DNA of 64,000 bases from Microcoleus sp. FACHB-68. GTDB taxonomy: Bacteria; Cyanobacteriota; Cyanobacteriia; Cyanobacteriales; Oscillatoriaceae. The DNA is taken from contig NZ_JACJOT010000018.1 of the NCBI RefSeq assembly GCF_014695715.1, positions 372,001 through 436,000 on the forward strand, written 5' to 3'. Each line of letters opens with the position of its first letter. Within the stretch, counting starts at the first letter, position 1. The notes under the pieces were generated by a model, which was not told the origin of the DNA, made no database searches, and worked only from the letters and a program-made list of their open reading frames with translations. Shown here piece after piece: positions 46,012-53,786 of the stretch. The translations under genes were made by a program, and so were the position numbers.

Positions 46012-46119
46012 TTATTTTTTCAAAGCTTGCAAAGCTTGCCATCCTAATATTAAAAACCCAATTGTAGCCAACAGAGTCAGCCCTAAGGGCACCACATCAA
46101 CTGCTGTAAATTCTCCCAT
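46012..46119 (-). CDS. 35-aa single-pass membrane protein
   Basis: The frame reads MGEFTAVDVVPLGLTLLATI, continues with a hydrophobic helix to about residue 26 (GFLILGW) and ends in QALQALKK. It has a short acidic N-terminus, one transmembrane helix and a basic end, which is the layout of small subunits of thylakoid complexes, though I cannot match a named one. AGAGAAAG precedes the ATG by about 6 nt. The rest of the 45896-46206 gap holds no other gene. Confidence 0.6.
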   Translation of the reverse strand: MGEFTAVDVVPLGLTLLATIGFLILGWQALQALKK

Positions 46120-46206
46120 CGCTACTTTCTCTTACAACAACGATTTATCTTTTACCTTACCGTCTATCATACACTGTTAGAAATAATTCCAAGGAGCATT
46201 TGCTCA

Positions 46207-46995
46207 ATGACGATCCTCTACGAACACCCGCTATCTCCGTATGCACAGAAAGTCAAAATCGCCTTACGCGAAAAGGGGATTGAGTTTGAGTCCAAGACAC
46301 CTGACTTGAATGAAGGCGGATTTGGAGGCAGCGAGTTCGTAGAAGCCAATCCTCGTCGGGAGATGCCGGCCTTTATTGACGGCGATGCCAAGATTTTCGA
46401 CTCGACCATCATCCTTGAGTACATCGAAGATAAATGGTCTTCCCCACCACTGCTACCCAGCAATCCCACAGATCGCGCTCGCGTCCGTATGATTGAAGAG
46501 GTTATGGACACCTACTACGAGCCGATTAACTGGGGACTCGTTGAAATCAACTTCTTCGGTCGCGCAAAGGGTGAGCTTGCCGAAACAATTGTCGGCAATG
46601 CCAAACAACAGGCCGAAAAGTGCCGGCAATGGCTAACCAAGCAGCTAGGCGATCGCGAATGGTTCAACGGCGACAATTTTGGCTGGAGTGACCTTTGTGT
46701 TGTTCCCTCTATTAACACGTCATTCGTTGCATTTGGGATAGCACCGGCAGCCGATTCCCCACTCGCCAATTGGTTTGATCGCGTCAAAGTGCGTCCCAGC
46801 GTCGCTGAAACGCTTCAAGAAGCAAATGAGTCCATTGCCGGCTTGGAGCAATTTTCGAGCTTTTTAGAGCAGGGTCTACTTAAACGCGAGTACCGCGATC
46901 ATCGTCTTGAATGGATGATTCGGATGGGTGGACTCCAAGTTGTACTCGACGGCATCGAGAAAGACAACATCCGATTCGGTTACGATTTTTCTTGA
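46207..46995 (+). CDS. Glutathione S-transferase family protein
   Basis: A 262-aa protein. The N-terminal thioredoxin-like domain has YEHPLSPYAQKVKIALREKGIEFE (catalytic Ser region), the cis-Pro loop EMPAFIDGD and the glutathione gamma-glutamyl site FDSTIILEYIED. The all-helical C-terminal domain contains WFNGDNFGWSDLCVVPSI. The long C-terminus (GLEQFSSFLEQGLLKREYRDHRLEWMIRMGG) exceeds the usual 200-220 residues. It probably conjugates or reduces small electrophiles in the cytosol; substrate unknown. It stands alone. Confidence 0.9.
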   Translation: MTILYEHPLSPYAQKVKIALREKGIEFESKTPDLNEGGFGGSEFVEANPRREMPAFIDGDAKIFDSTIILEYIEDKWSSPPLLPSNPTDRARVRMIEEVMDTYYEPINWGLVEINFFGRAKGELAETIVGNAKQQAEKCRQWLTKQLGDREWFNGDNFGWSDLCVVPSINTSFVAFGIAPAADSPLANWFDRVKVRPSVAETLQEANESIAGLEQFSSFLEQGLLKREYRDHRLEWMIRMGGLQVVLDGIEKDNIRFGYDFS

Positions 46996-47208
46996 GAGCA
47001 ATTTAAAACCTTAAACTCGCTGCTAGCGAGATAGGATGCTCTTTTTAGCAATCCGCTCTATCCCCCAAAACTGCACCCTGAAAAACGCTGTGCCGGTTCA
47101 AGTCACACCCAGCATTCTCATTATTTGCTAGAATAGCTTTTCTGCGCCGGCTCATGGGTTCGCGCAAGGTTGTGTTATTTGTTCAACGCTATTTCTTCGA
47201 GTGCCAGC

Positions 47209-47436
47209 ATGATTCAACAGTCTATTGTCCTTGATACCCAGCCCCTCCATCAACTGCCGGCACTCACAAGTTTAGAGACTTTAAAAGCCAAGATGCTCGC
47301 TGCTAAGACCATCACAGAACTGCACGCGCTCATTGTAGATTACACGGATGTGGAGATCAAGCAGGTCTACAACCGGCTTACCTCAGTTCAGCAAAGCCGG
47401 ATCAATGCAATTTGTGAGCAAAACAGGAAGGGTTAG
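47209..47436 (+). CDS. Small hypothetical protein
   Basis: A 75-aa, probably helical, soluble protein (LTSLETLKAKMLAAKTITELHALIVDYTDVEIKQVYNRLTSVQQSRINAICEQN). I do not recognise it. The ATG at 47209 is chosen over a TTG at 47170 because the extra residues look non-coding. It ends 45 bp from the stop of the convergent DHH gene. Confidence 0.6.
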   Translation: MIQQSIVLDTQPLHQLPALTSLETLKAKMLAAKTITELHALIVDYTDVEIKQVYNRLTSVQQSRINAICEQNRKG

Positions 47437-47481
47437 GCCACATCATTAGAAGGCGGAAGACCTGCCCCCTCCTGCTTCAAA

Positions 47482-48420
47482 TTAACCATCCGAATTAATT
47501 TGGGCAATTAACTCTTTTAAAACCTCTTCAGCTTTATCATTATCAATCTGGCAGGTGCCGGCATTTTCATGTCCCCCTCCCCCATATTTCAACATTAATT
47601 CTCCGACATTCGTTTTTGAAGTTCGGTTGAAAATTGATTTGCCTACTGCAAACACAGTATTTTGCTTTTTCAGTCCCCAGAGAACGTGAATTGATATGTT
47701 GCAATCTGGGAACAGGGCATAAATCATAAATCGGTTGCCGGCGTAAATGATTTCCTCATTTCTCAAATCTAAAACGATTAAATTTCCGTAAACTTTTGAG
47801 CATTTTTCGATTTGATCTTTAAATTTTTCTTCTTGTTCAAAATACAAATTGAATCGCTCTTGGACATCCGGAAGTTCTAAAATTTGATCGATTGGGTGAT
47901 TTTTGCAATAATCAATCAATTCCATCATCAATTGATAGTTGGATATTCTAAAATCTTTAAATCTTCCTAAACCTGTTCGGGCATCCATCAAAAAGCTTAA
48001 AAGTACCCAACCTTTCGGATTTAAAACTTCATTTCTCAAAAATTGCGCTGAATCGGATTTATCCACCGCATCCATCATATCTTCGGCAATTTGTGGAAAT
48101 TTTTCTTTACCTCCAAAATAGTTATACACAACCCGTGCGGCTGACGGGGCTTTGGGATCGATAATATAGTTTTCTTTTTTGTCTTGGTTTCTGATGGTTT
48201 CACTGAGATGGTGATCGAAAGACAAATACGCACCTTCTACATAAGGCAAGTTGGTGGTAATATCACTACTGGTAATTTCAATTTTTCCATCCTGCATATC
48301 TTTGGGATGAACAAATTTAATTTCATCGATCATATCGAGTTCTTTTAAAAGAACCGCGCAAACCAAACCATCAAAATCACTGCGGGTAACTAATCTGTAC
48401 TTTTTATCGTTGGCTGACAT
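47482..48420 (-). CDS. DHH-family phosphoesterase
   Basis: A 312-aa protein with the DHH order of motifs: TRSDFDGLVCAVLLKEL, YLSFDHHLSE (the DHH motif, about residues 68-77), the SDxxG-like MDAVDKSDSAQF, and the C-terminal DHHA1 GGGGHENAGTCQI. Such enzymes cleave polyphosphate, nanoRNA or cyclic dinucleotides with Mn; homologues are often annotated 'exopolyphosphatase', but the substrate cannot be told from sequence. The ATG at 48420 is preceded by AGGAGG at 5 nt; the frame extends to 48495 without support. Confidence 0.85.
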   Translation of the reverse strand: MSANDKKYRLVTRSDFDGLVCAVLLKELDMIDEIKFVHPKDMQDGKIEITSSDITTNLPYVEGAYLSFDHHLSETIRNQDKKENYIIDPKAPSAARVVYNYFGGKEKFPQIAEDMMDAVDKSDSAQFLRNEVLNPKGWVLLSFLMDARTGLGRFKDFRISNYQLMMELIDYCKNHPIDQILELPDVQERFNLYFEQEEKFKDQIEKCSKVYGNLIVLDLRNEEIIYAGNRFMIYALFPDCNISIHVLWGLKKQNTVFAVGKSIFNRTSKTNVGELMLKYGGGGHENAGTCQIDNDKAEEVLKELIAQINSDG

Positions 48421-49035
48421 ATAACCTCCTGTGAGTGAGCCGGCGGCGAATAAGCTACAGGGACAACTATACCTTATTGCACTCTCGGTTGCCACGGCTG
48501 TAGTACCCCTGCCGGCATGGCTAGGGATTGCACTGCTGAGACTGTTAGTAAGCGAATCAAATCACCTGCACGCCAGATTTTATCACTCAAAGGCTGCCGG
48601 CTCTGGACGCAACGTTTTGTAACATTAGATTTGTTAATGATTGTTAAAATATTTATTCTTTTGGGGGCAAGAAAGCGGGCAATTCTTCCTGCCGGCACTA
48701 CTAGGCTTGTTGGAACTGAATAAGCCGCCCCTGCACCTAAATTAATTTAAAAATGTTTAATTTGAAAAATATTTTTTTTAAGCTGTAAATATTTTTATTT
48801 TTTGAATTGGCAAAGTGTTGATACTCGATAAAACACATCTTTTTCAGCTAGATTGAGCGCCGATAAAAAACATACAGAGCTATTTTTTTTCTTAAACTGT
48901 ATCGTAATGCTTCTGTAAGCCTGAACTTTCTTCGCAGCAGTTAAAACCTTCTTGGCTCACATCGCATAAAATTTGCATTAACATTAAAAGAGAAGCTACA
49001 CCAAGCAGTAACTAGGTGTTTGAAGTGGCAGGTTA
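48421..49035. other. Intergenic region, no gene supported
   Basis: About 600 nt between the divergent DHH and isochorismatase-like genes. The first part is GC-rich; from 48720 it is strongly AT-rich and probably holds the promoter of the downstream gene. A 63-codon GTG frame (48431-48622, plus) is not convincing. Confidence 0.4.
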
Positions 49036-50091
49036 ATGATGAACACACAGACCGTAACGCAATTGCCCATACCGCCTCACTTTGACAGCACAAAAGTGGG
49101 GCAAGTGTGCCGAGTTCCCTACCAAGAAAGAGCATCACAGGCGAAGGTATGGGCCGAGTTACACGGCATTCAACCGGCTGCCAAAGATAAAACCCGCATT
49201 TGTTTAATGGCAATAGACGTGCAGAACACATTCTGCATTCCAGAATTTGAATTGTTCGTTGCCGGCAAATCTGGAACGGCGGCAGTTGATGACAATGTGC
49301 GGCTGTGCGAGTTTATTTACCGGAATTTAGGCGTAATTACTGCTATCGCGCCAACGATGGACACGCACACGGCGATGCAGATTTTCCATCCCGTATTTTG
49401 GATTAATGATGCCGGGGAATACCCCCTCCCAGCAGCCACAATTTTAACGCTAGAAGATGTTGAAAAAGGTGTTTGGAAAGTTAACCCAGCCGTTGCAGAT
49501 AGTATTGCCGGCGGCAATTACCAAACGCTACAAAAACACGCCCTGCACTATGTCCAACAGCTTAGTGATGCCGGCAAGTATCCGTTGACAATTTGGCCCT
49601 ATCATTCCATGCTGGGCGGTATCGGTCATGCGCTGGTTTCAGCATTTGAGGAAGCGATATTTTTTCACAATCTCGCTCGATACAGTCAAACTCGTTTTGA
49701 AATTAAAGGCGACAATCCTTTAACTGAGAATTATTCAGTGTTGCAGGCTGAAGTTTTAGCGGGATCAGACGGACAACCCATTGCTAAAAAGAATACCGGC
49801 TTAATTCAAAAACTGCTGGAATTTGATGCAGTTATTATTGCCGGCCAAGCCAAAAGTCACTGCGTTGCTTGGACAATTTATGATTTACTCAGCGAGATTC
49901 AAGCGAAAGATCCTAACCTGGCAAAAAAGGTGTATTTGCTCGAAGATTGCACCTCACCAGTCGTTGTTCCTGACGTGATAGACTGCACCGATCAAGCGGA
50001 TGAAGCCTTTCGCCGGTTCGCGAGTGCCGGTATGCATCTGGTTAAATCTAGCGATCCCATCGATACTTGGCCAGATATTCAGTTACAGTGA
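49036..50091 (+). CDS. Isochorismatase-family cysteine hydrolase
   Basis: A 351-aa protein, longer than the usual 180-220. The catalytic Asp is in ICLMAIDVQNTFCIPEFEL (about residue 60), and the nucleophile Cys in VIIAGQAKSHCVAWTIYDLL (about 277). A long insertion between them (DAGKYPLTIWPYHSMLGGIGHALVSAFEEAIFFHNLARYS) is typical of the larger nicotinamidase-like proteins. The substrate could be an amide or hydroxamate of nicotinamide type, but this is inference. It converges with the GNAT gene 30 bp away. Confidence 0.85.
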   Translation: MMNTQTVTQLPIPPHFDSTKVGQVCRVPYQERASQAKVWAELHGIQPAAKDKTRICLMAIDVQNTFCIPEFELFVAGKSGTAAVDDNVRLCEFIYRNLGVITAIAPTMDTHTAMQIFHPVFWINDAGEYPLPAATILTLEDVEKGVWKVNPAVADSIAGGNYQTLQKHALHYVQQLSDAGKYPLTIWPYHSMLGGIGHALVSAFEEAIFFHNLARYSQTRFEIKGDNPLTENYSVLQAEVLAGSDGQPIAKKNTGLIQKLLEFDAVIIAGQAKSHCVAWTIYDLLSEIQAKDPNLAKKVYLLEDCTSPVVVPDVIDCTDQADEAFRRFASAGMHLVKSSDPIDTWPDIQLQ

Positions 50092-50120
50092 TCGGTTCAT
50101 TGCCGGTTGGCTGCCGGCAG

Positions 50121-50666
50121 TTATTCAACCTTCGCCTTCCATTCCTGCTCCAAAATGCTGTATATCAGCGTGTCATGCCAGCGTCCCCGGATACTTACAT
50201 TCTCTCGCAGCCGGCCTTCTTGACTCATGCCAAGCGTCAGTGCCAATGACACCGCCCCTCTATTTTCAGCGAGACACTGTGCGTAAATACGATGCAAGCC
50301 AAGTTCTGTAAAGCCAAAGCGCAATAGCAGATGACCCATCTCAACCGGATAATTTCGGCCCCAATGCTCAGGAGCTAATTCACACCCAATTTCTGCTTCT
50401 GGAGCATCGGGATGGCTCTTGCGGATGCCACAGTTTCCAATCAGCGTATCCTGTCTCCGGAGAGCGACTGCCCACTGATACCTCCATTGGGGCTTTTCCT
50501 GCTGCCACAGAAGAAAGCGATTAACAAAGGCACGAGCCTCTGCCTCCGTGCGCCCAACTTCTGGATAAAAGCGTTGATATGCCGGTGTGGATTGGTAGGC
50601 TAAAACAGCCGGCCAATCGGCTTCTCTAAATTCGCGCAGCAGCAGACGATCCGTTTGAAAAAGCAT
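50121..50666 (-). CDS. GNAT acetyltransferase, RimJ/RimL type
   Basis: A 181-aa protein with the RimJ-like opening FQTDRLLLREFREADWPAVLAYQ, the acetyl-CoA-binding region IGCELAPEHWGRNYPVEMGHLLLRFGFTELGLHRIYAQCLAENRGAVSLALTLGM and the ending RWHDTLIYSILEQEW. It probably acetylates an amino group of a protein or small molecule. ATG at 50666 is preferred over the TTG at 50687. Confidence 0.88.
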   Translation of the reverse strand: MLFQTDRLLLREFREADWPAVLAYQSTPAYQRFYPEVGRTEAEARAFVNRFLLWQQEKPQWRYQWAVALRRQDTLIGNCGIRKSHPDAPEAEIGCELAPEHWGRNYPVEMGHLLLRFGFTELGLHRIYAQCLAENRGAVSLALTLGMSQEGRLRENVSIRGRWHDTLIYSILEQEWKAKVE

Positions 50667-50793
50667 GAGTGAATTGCAAAACAACAACTAACTTCATCTG
50701 GAAGTTGTATATGGAGACAACTCTATACAGCCGGCCAACGACAAAGCTCACCGGCATGGCTACGCCACGCCAGAGTTGAGCGAATTGTTCGGT

Positions 50794-51075
50794 TTACAGC
50801 ACACCTTCTTCTAACTGCTCTAAATAAATAAATTCTGGAGCCTTAACACCAGCCTGCTTTCTGATTTCAACCAATTGAGGAGACTCAAAGAATGCTTTAG
50901 CATTAGCAAGTGATCTCCATTTAGAAAAGTGGACAATCTTATTGGAGTTGTTTTCGTATTTTAAAACATGATAACTCTGCTCTCCTGCATCTTTTCTAAT
51001 TGATGCAGCATCATCAAAGATTTTTTTCCATGCATCGTAGTCTTTAACTTCATGAATTATTAACACGTATTCCAT
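50794..51075 (-). CDS. ABM-domain (antibiotic biosynthesis monooxygenase-like) protein
   Basis: A 93-aa ferredoxin-like-fold protein: MEYVLIIHEVKDYDAWKKIFDDA, then HVLKYENNSNKIVHFSKWRSLANAKAFFESPQLVEIRKQAGV. It differs clearly from the other ABM protein at 70-369. AAGGGAG lies 5 nt before the ATG at 51075. It may be a small oxidase or a stress-related dimeric protein; nothing near it narrows this. Confidence 0.75.
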   Translation of the reverse strand: MEYVLIIHEVKDYDAWKKIFDDAASIRKDAGEQSYHVLKYENNSNKIVHFSKWRSLANAKAFFESPQLVEIRKQAGVKAPEFIYLEQLEEGVL

Positions 51076-51105
51076 TCCGGCTCCCTTCTTGAGCAAAAAA
51101 CACAA

Positions 51106-51431
51106 CTTTTAATTATACTTATTTTTTATGTGTAATACCTTTTTCAAGGGAACTATACAAAAATTTTCTGTATATTTTCGACAGCAACCCAAGCTTGTTA
51201 TCTATGATGAGCGCTACAGTCTCTTCACATACAGAGTGTTGATAGAAGGTTCATGGAACCTCGCTCAAAGATTAGGAAATTGTTGAGCGGTAGAGAGCTT
51301 TATCTTGCACTACCGGCTTTTATTTTGTCGGAAACGATTGTTTTTCGCTTGACGATAATTACTTGCTAAAATCTGCAGTCGGGTTCTACTCATCACGACT
51401 GCCGGCAAATTTAGCCATTTTTCTGTAAACT
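51106..51431. other. Intergenic region before the repeat array, with two hairpins
   Basis: cggtag / ctaccg (51288-51315) is followed by gcttttatttt and looks terminator-like on the plus strand. gcagtcg / cgactgc (51375-51402) is a second inverted repeat. Neither has a protein gene upstream on that strand, so a further non-coding RNA is possible. Confidence 0.4.
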
Positions 51432-51464
51432 TTCCGGATCTCAAACCGCAATTAAGAATACAGC

Positions 51465-52240
51465 TAATAGATGCACCCTGATTGATGGCTCCCTGGCACT
51501 TCGCCAGGGGCTTTTTTTTTGCTCGATAATCTTCCGGATACACCCGGCTACTAAAAGAATACTAATAATAGATGCACCCTGATTAATGGCTCTCTGGCAC
51601 TTCGCCAGGGGCTTTTTTTTTGGTCAATAATCTTCCGGATGCGCCTAGGTGGCAGGGGAATACCAATAATAGATGCACCCTGATTGATGGCTCTCTGGCA
51701 ACTTTGCCAGAGGCTTTTTTTTTGCTCGATAATCTTCCGGATGCGCCTAGGTGGCAGGGGAATATCAATAATAGATGCACCCTGATTAATGGCTCTCTGG
51801 CACTTCGCCAGGGGCTTTTTTTTTGCTCGATAATCTTCCGGATACACCCTGCTACACAAGGAATACTAATAATAGATGCACCCTGATTAATGGCTCTCTG
51901 GCACTTCGCCAGGGGCTTTTTTTTTGCTCGATAATCTTCCGGATGCGCCTAGGTGGCAGGGGAATACCAATAATAGATGCACCCTGATTGATAGCTCTCT
52001 GGCACTTCGCTAGGGGCTTTTTTTTTGCTCGATAATCTTCCGGATGCGCCTAGGTGGCAGGGGAATATCAATAATAGATGCACCCTGATTGATAGCTCTC
52101 TGGCAACTTCGCCAGGGGCTTTTTTTTTGCTTGATAATCTCCCGGATGCGCCTAGGTGGCAGGAGAATATCAATAATAGATGCACCCTGATTGATGTTTT
52201 CTGTTCATCCTCTGGCCTAACCGTCAGGGGATTTTTTTTT
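51465..52240 (+). ncRNA. Candidate multicopy small RNA, eight copies
   Basis: In each repeat the core taatagatgcaccctgatt leads into g/aatggctctctggcacttcgcc-type sequence. CTGGC pairs with GCCAG (extended by flanking C/T-G pairs), and the stem is followed by G/C then a run of about nine T. This is the form of an intrinsic terminator on the plus strand only. In copy 8 the stem changes sequence but remains paired and keeps its T-run, which suggests selection for the structure. TAATAG or the AATAAT overlapping it could be a -10 element, giving RNAs of about 45-60 nt; alternatively GATAAT before each unit would give about 95 nt. No -35 is obvious. Transcription is inferred, not shown. Confidence 0.6.
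51491..51520 (+). terminator. Terminator hairpin of array unit 1 (type example)
   Basis: ccctggc-acttc-gccaggg is a 7-bp stem with a 5-nt loop, followed by gc and nine T. Equivalent hairpins end the other units, with T-runs finishing near 51621, 51723, 51824, 51925, 52026, 52128 and 52240. Confidence 0.8.
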
Positions 52241-52281
52241 GTTACTTCTTATAATAGATGCTTTTACTCTGAATAGAAAAC

Positions 52282-52734
52282 TCAAGTTTGTTGTTCGCAC
52301 TCCCGTTTTGTGACTTTGTGCCGGTAGGAAAACATATCCTTGATCCGCAGATCCACCCACCAGCCGAGAACGAGTTCAGCAAGTCCTCCTCCTGGTAACT
52401 CGAAGTCGATGGCATCCGTCAATCTGGTTTTTCCATTTTCCTCAATAAAATGATGCCGGTGAGTCCAACTTTCCATTGGGCCTTCAATTTGCCGGTCGGT
52501 GAAAAGCCGGTTTTTTTCGCATTCCGTATGACGAGCAACCCAGCGCACGGGAATTGGCCCTAACCAAAGGCGGAATTCAGAAATAGCACCCACATCTAAA
52601 CCGCCTTCGCGACGGATGATTTGAACCGGCTGCCAGGGAGGAGTGAGAAGTTGGAGAATATCGGGTCTTTCGTGAAAGCTCCAGACTACTTCTACCGGCG
52701 CATCAATCAGTGAGGAATGTTTGAAGTGTAGCAT
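52282..52734 (-). CDS. SRPBCC (START-like) family protein
   Basis: A 150-aa protein with the pattern of the SRPBCC ligand-binding fold: FKHSSLIDAPVEVVWSFHERPDILQLLTPPW, GAISEFRLWLGPIPVRWVARHTE, MESWTHRHHFIEENGKTRLTDAIDFELPGG. Such cyanobacterial proteins are often annotated as cyclase/dehydrase-like. They bind hydrophobic ligands in a deep cavity; ligand unknown. It may be cotranscribed with the upstream CPXCG gene (65 bp). Confidence 0.82.
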   Translation of the reverse strand: MLHFKHSSLIDAPVEVVWSFHERPDILQLLTPPWQPVQIIRREGGLDVGAISEFRLWLGPIPVRWVARHTECEKNRLFTDRQIEGPMESWTHRHHFIEENGKTRLTDAIDFELPGGGLAELVLGWWVDLRIKDMFSYRHKVTKRECEQQT

Positions 52735-52799
52735 CTCAAATCCGTGATGGGTAGTTGCTCAAAGAAAAGGAGTGATTAAATTTTGTTGATTTCTCTCAT

Positions 52800-52988
52800 T
52801 TAGCCTTCAAACTCAGTATCAATTTCAATATCTAAGGTTTCTTCATCCACTCGCACATACAGAATATTAGGCCGGCAGCAGACTTGACAATCTTCAACAT
52901 AAGACTGCTGGTTGCCGGCGCTGAGATCGATAAACGTTAAATTGGGTTCTCCGCAATAGGCACAGATATATTCCGCTGTGTTTTGCAT
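52800..52988 (-). CDS. CPXCG-motif cysteine-rich protein
   Basis: A 62-aa protein with two Cys pairs, ICAYCGEPN and EDCQVCCRPN, and an acidic C-terminus (VRVDEETLDIEIDTEFEG). This is the layout of CPXCG-type small zinc-binding proteins. The ATG at 52988 gives the usual length; the frame is open to 53072 but the extra residues look non-coding. Function unknown. Confidence 0.78.
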   Translation of the reverse strand: MQNTAEYICAYCGEPNLTFIDLSAGNQQSYVEDCQVCCRPNILYVRVDEETLDIEIDTEFEG

Positions 52989-53120
52989 TTTAATTAAGGC
53001 TGGAATTTGTTGTGAGAGCGGTTGTCTAGAGCCGGTGCGGTAATTATATCCGGTTGTTTTTGCCACCGGCACGCTACGTTACCGGCGGCTCTACTGTATC
53101 ATCTAAACCGTTGGAATTCC

Positions 53121-53627
53121 TTAAATTCCCGAACTCAGCACAGCTTCTCTGCCAATAATCCGGCCATTTTCAGTAATAATTAACTCTTGCGAATCGATTG
53201 TATAGACGACCTCCCCGTTCACCGCAACATAAGTGTCATTCTCAGAACTTACCAGCGGCAGAATAATATTACTACTCTGCTCCGCACCTTTTTCCATCCC
53301 CACGTAAGTCAGACTGTCAGAATTTTGATCTTCGCAAATAAACACTCGGTAATAGGTTGTCTCAAACCGGCGGACAATTCTGCCGTCAAGTCCACAAATT
53401 GCACGGTCTTGAGCTACTAGCACAGGTTTGACGCTTGGTGAGATTTCTGAAGCTGCCGGTTGAAAATTGGTGATCTCTGCCGCACTGTCCTGCAGATGAT
53501 TAACACCGGCACTGCTCGTTAACTCAGTAGCCTTGACCGAGGAAGTCAATAACAAAAACGTGCCGGTTCCTAATAGAGCAACATTTAAGGTTTGTTTGAA
53601 ATTCAATACAGCTTTAGCAAATGCCAT
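53121..53627 (-). CDS. Hypothetical exported protein
   Basis: A 168-aa protein with a signal-peptide-like N-terminus (FKQTLNVALLGTGTFLLLTSSVKA) and a mature region with two Cys (AICGLDGRIV, FICEDQNS) and many beta-like segments (TYVAVNGEVVYTIDSQELIITENGRII). I recognise no family. AAGGA lies 6 nt before the ATG at 53627, so this start is preferred over the open-frame limit at 53705. Confidence 0.7.
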   Translation of the reverse strand: MAFAKAVLNFKQTLNVALLGTGTFLLLTSSVKATELTSSAGVNHLQDSAAEITNFQPAASEISPSVKPVLVAQDRAICGLDGRIVRRFETTYYRVFICEDQNSDSLTYVGMEKGAEQSSNIILPLVSSENDTYVAVNGEVVYTIDSQELIITENGRIIGREAVLSSGI

Positions 53628-53786
53628 AAGAGTCCTTCCAGCTAGAAGTCTGGGTGTGGAGTGCCACTGATGGTTTAAATCCATCAGAAGTTTGATAGCA
53701 ACCACTCTAACCCTGACATTTCTAGTTTTCCAGATTCCTCATGATTATTTTAAAGTTGCCCAAATTCTCAGCAATTTTACGCACCT

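Larger units (their letters stand above)
51432..52240 (+). repeat. Tandem array of eight ~101-bp repeats
   Basis: Units start (at ttccggat or variant) at 51432, 51532, 51633, 51735, 51836, 51937, 52038 and 52140; lengths are 100-102 bp. Each has a leader of two kinds (A: gcgcctaggtggcaggggaa; B: acacc-ctac-type), then the invariant 19-nt core taatagatgcaccctgatt, then a stem-loop and 9 T. The last unit has a changed stem but keeps the T-run. A half-copy (ataatagatgc) follows at about 52251. Units 2-4 and 5-7 appear as a duplicated three-unit block. Confidence 0.95.

Noticed and set aside
47088-47112. tRNA-like T-loop (ggttcaagtc)
   Set aside because: No acceptor, D or anticodon stem can be formed around it.
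48431-48622. 63-codon GTG frame with a hydrophobic stretch
   Set aside because: No Shine-Dalgarno of its own (the one there serves the opposite strand) and a non-protein-like second half.
51551-51859. Minus-strand open frames of 65-103 codons across the repeat array
   Set aside because: They exist because unit length is near 102 and T-runs become Lys codons; the peptide is just the repeat read over and over (AKKKPLAKC-type) with no start signal.
51432-52240. CRISPR array or integron attC sites
   Set aside because: Units are ~101 bp and similar along nearly their full length, with no unique spacers of fixed size, no cas or integrase genes and no attC-type ends. Hairpin plus T-run points to terminators.
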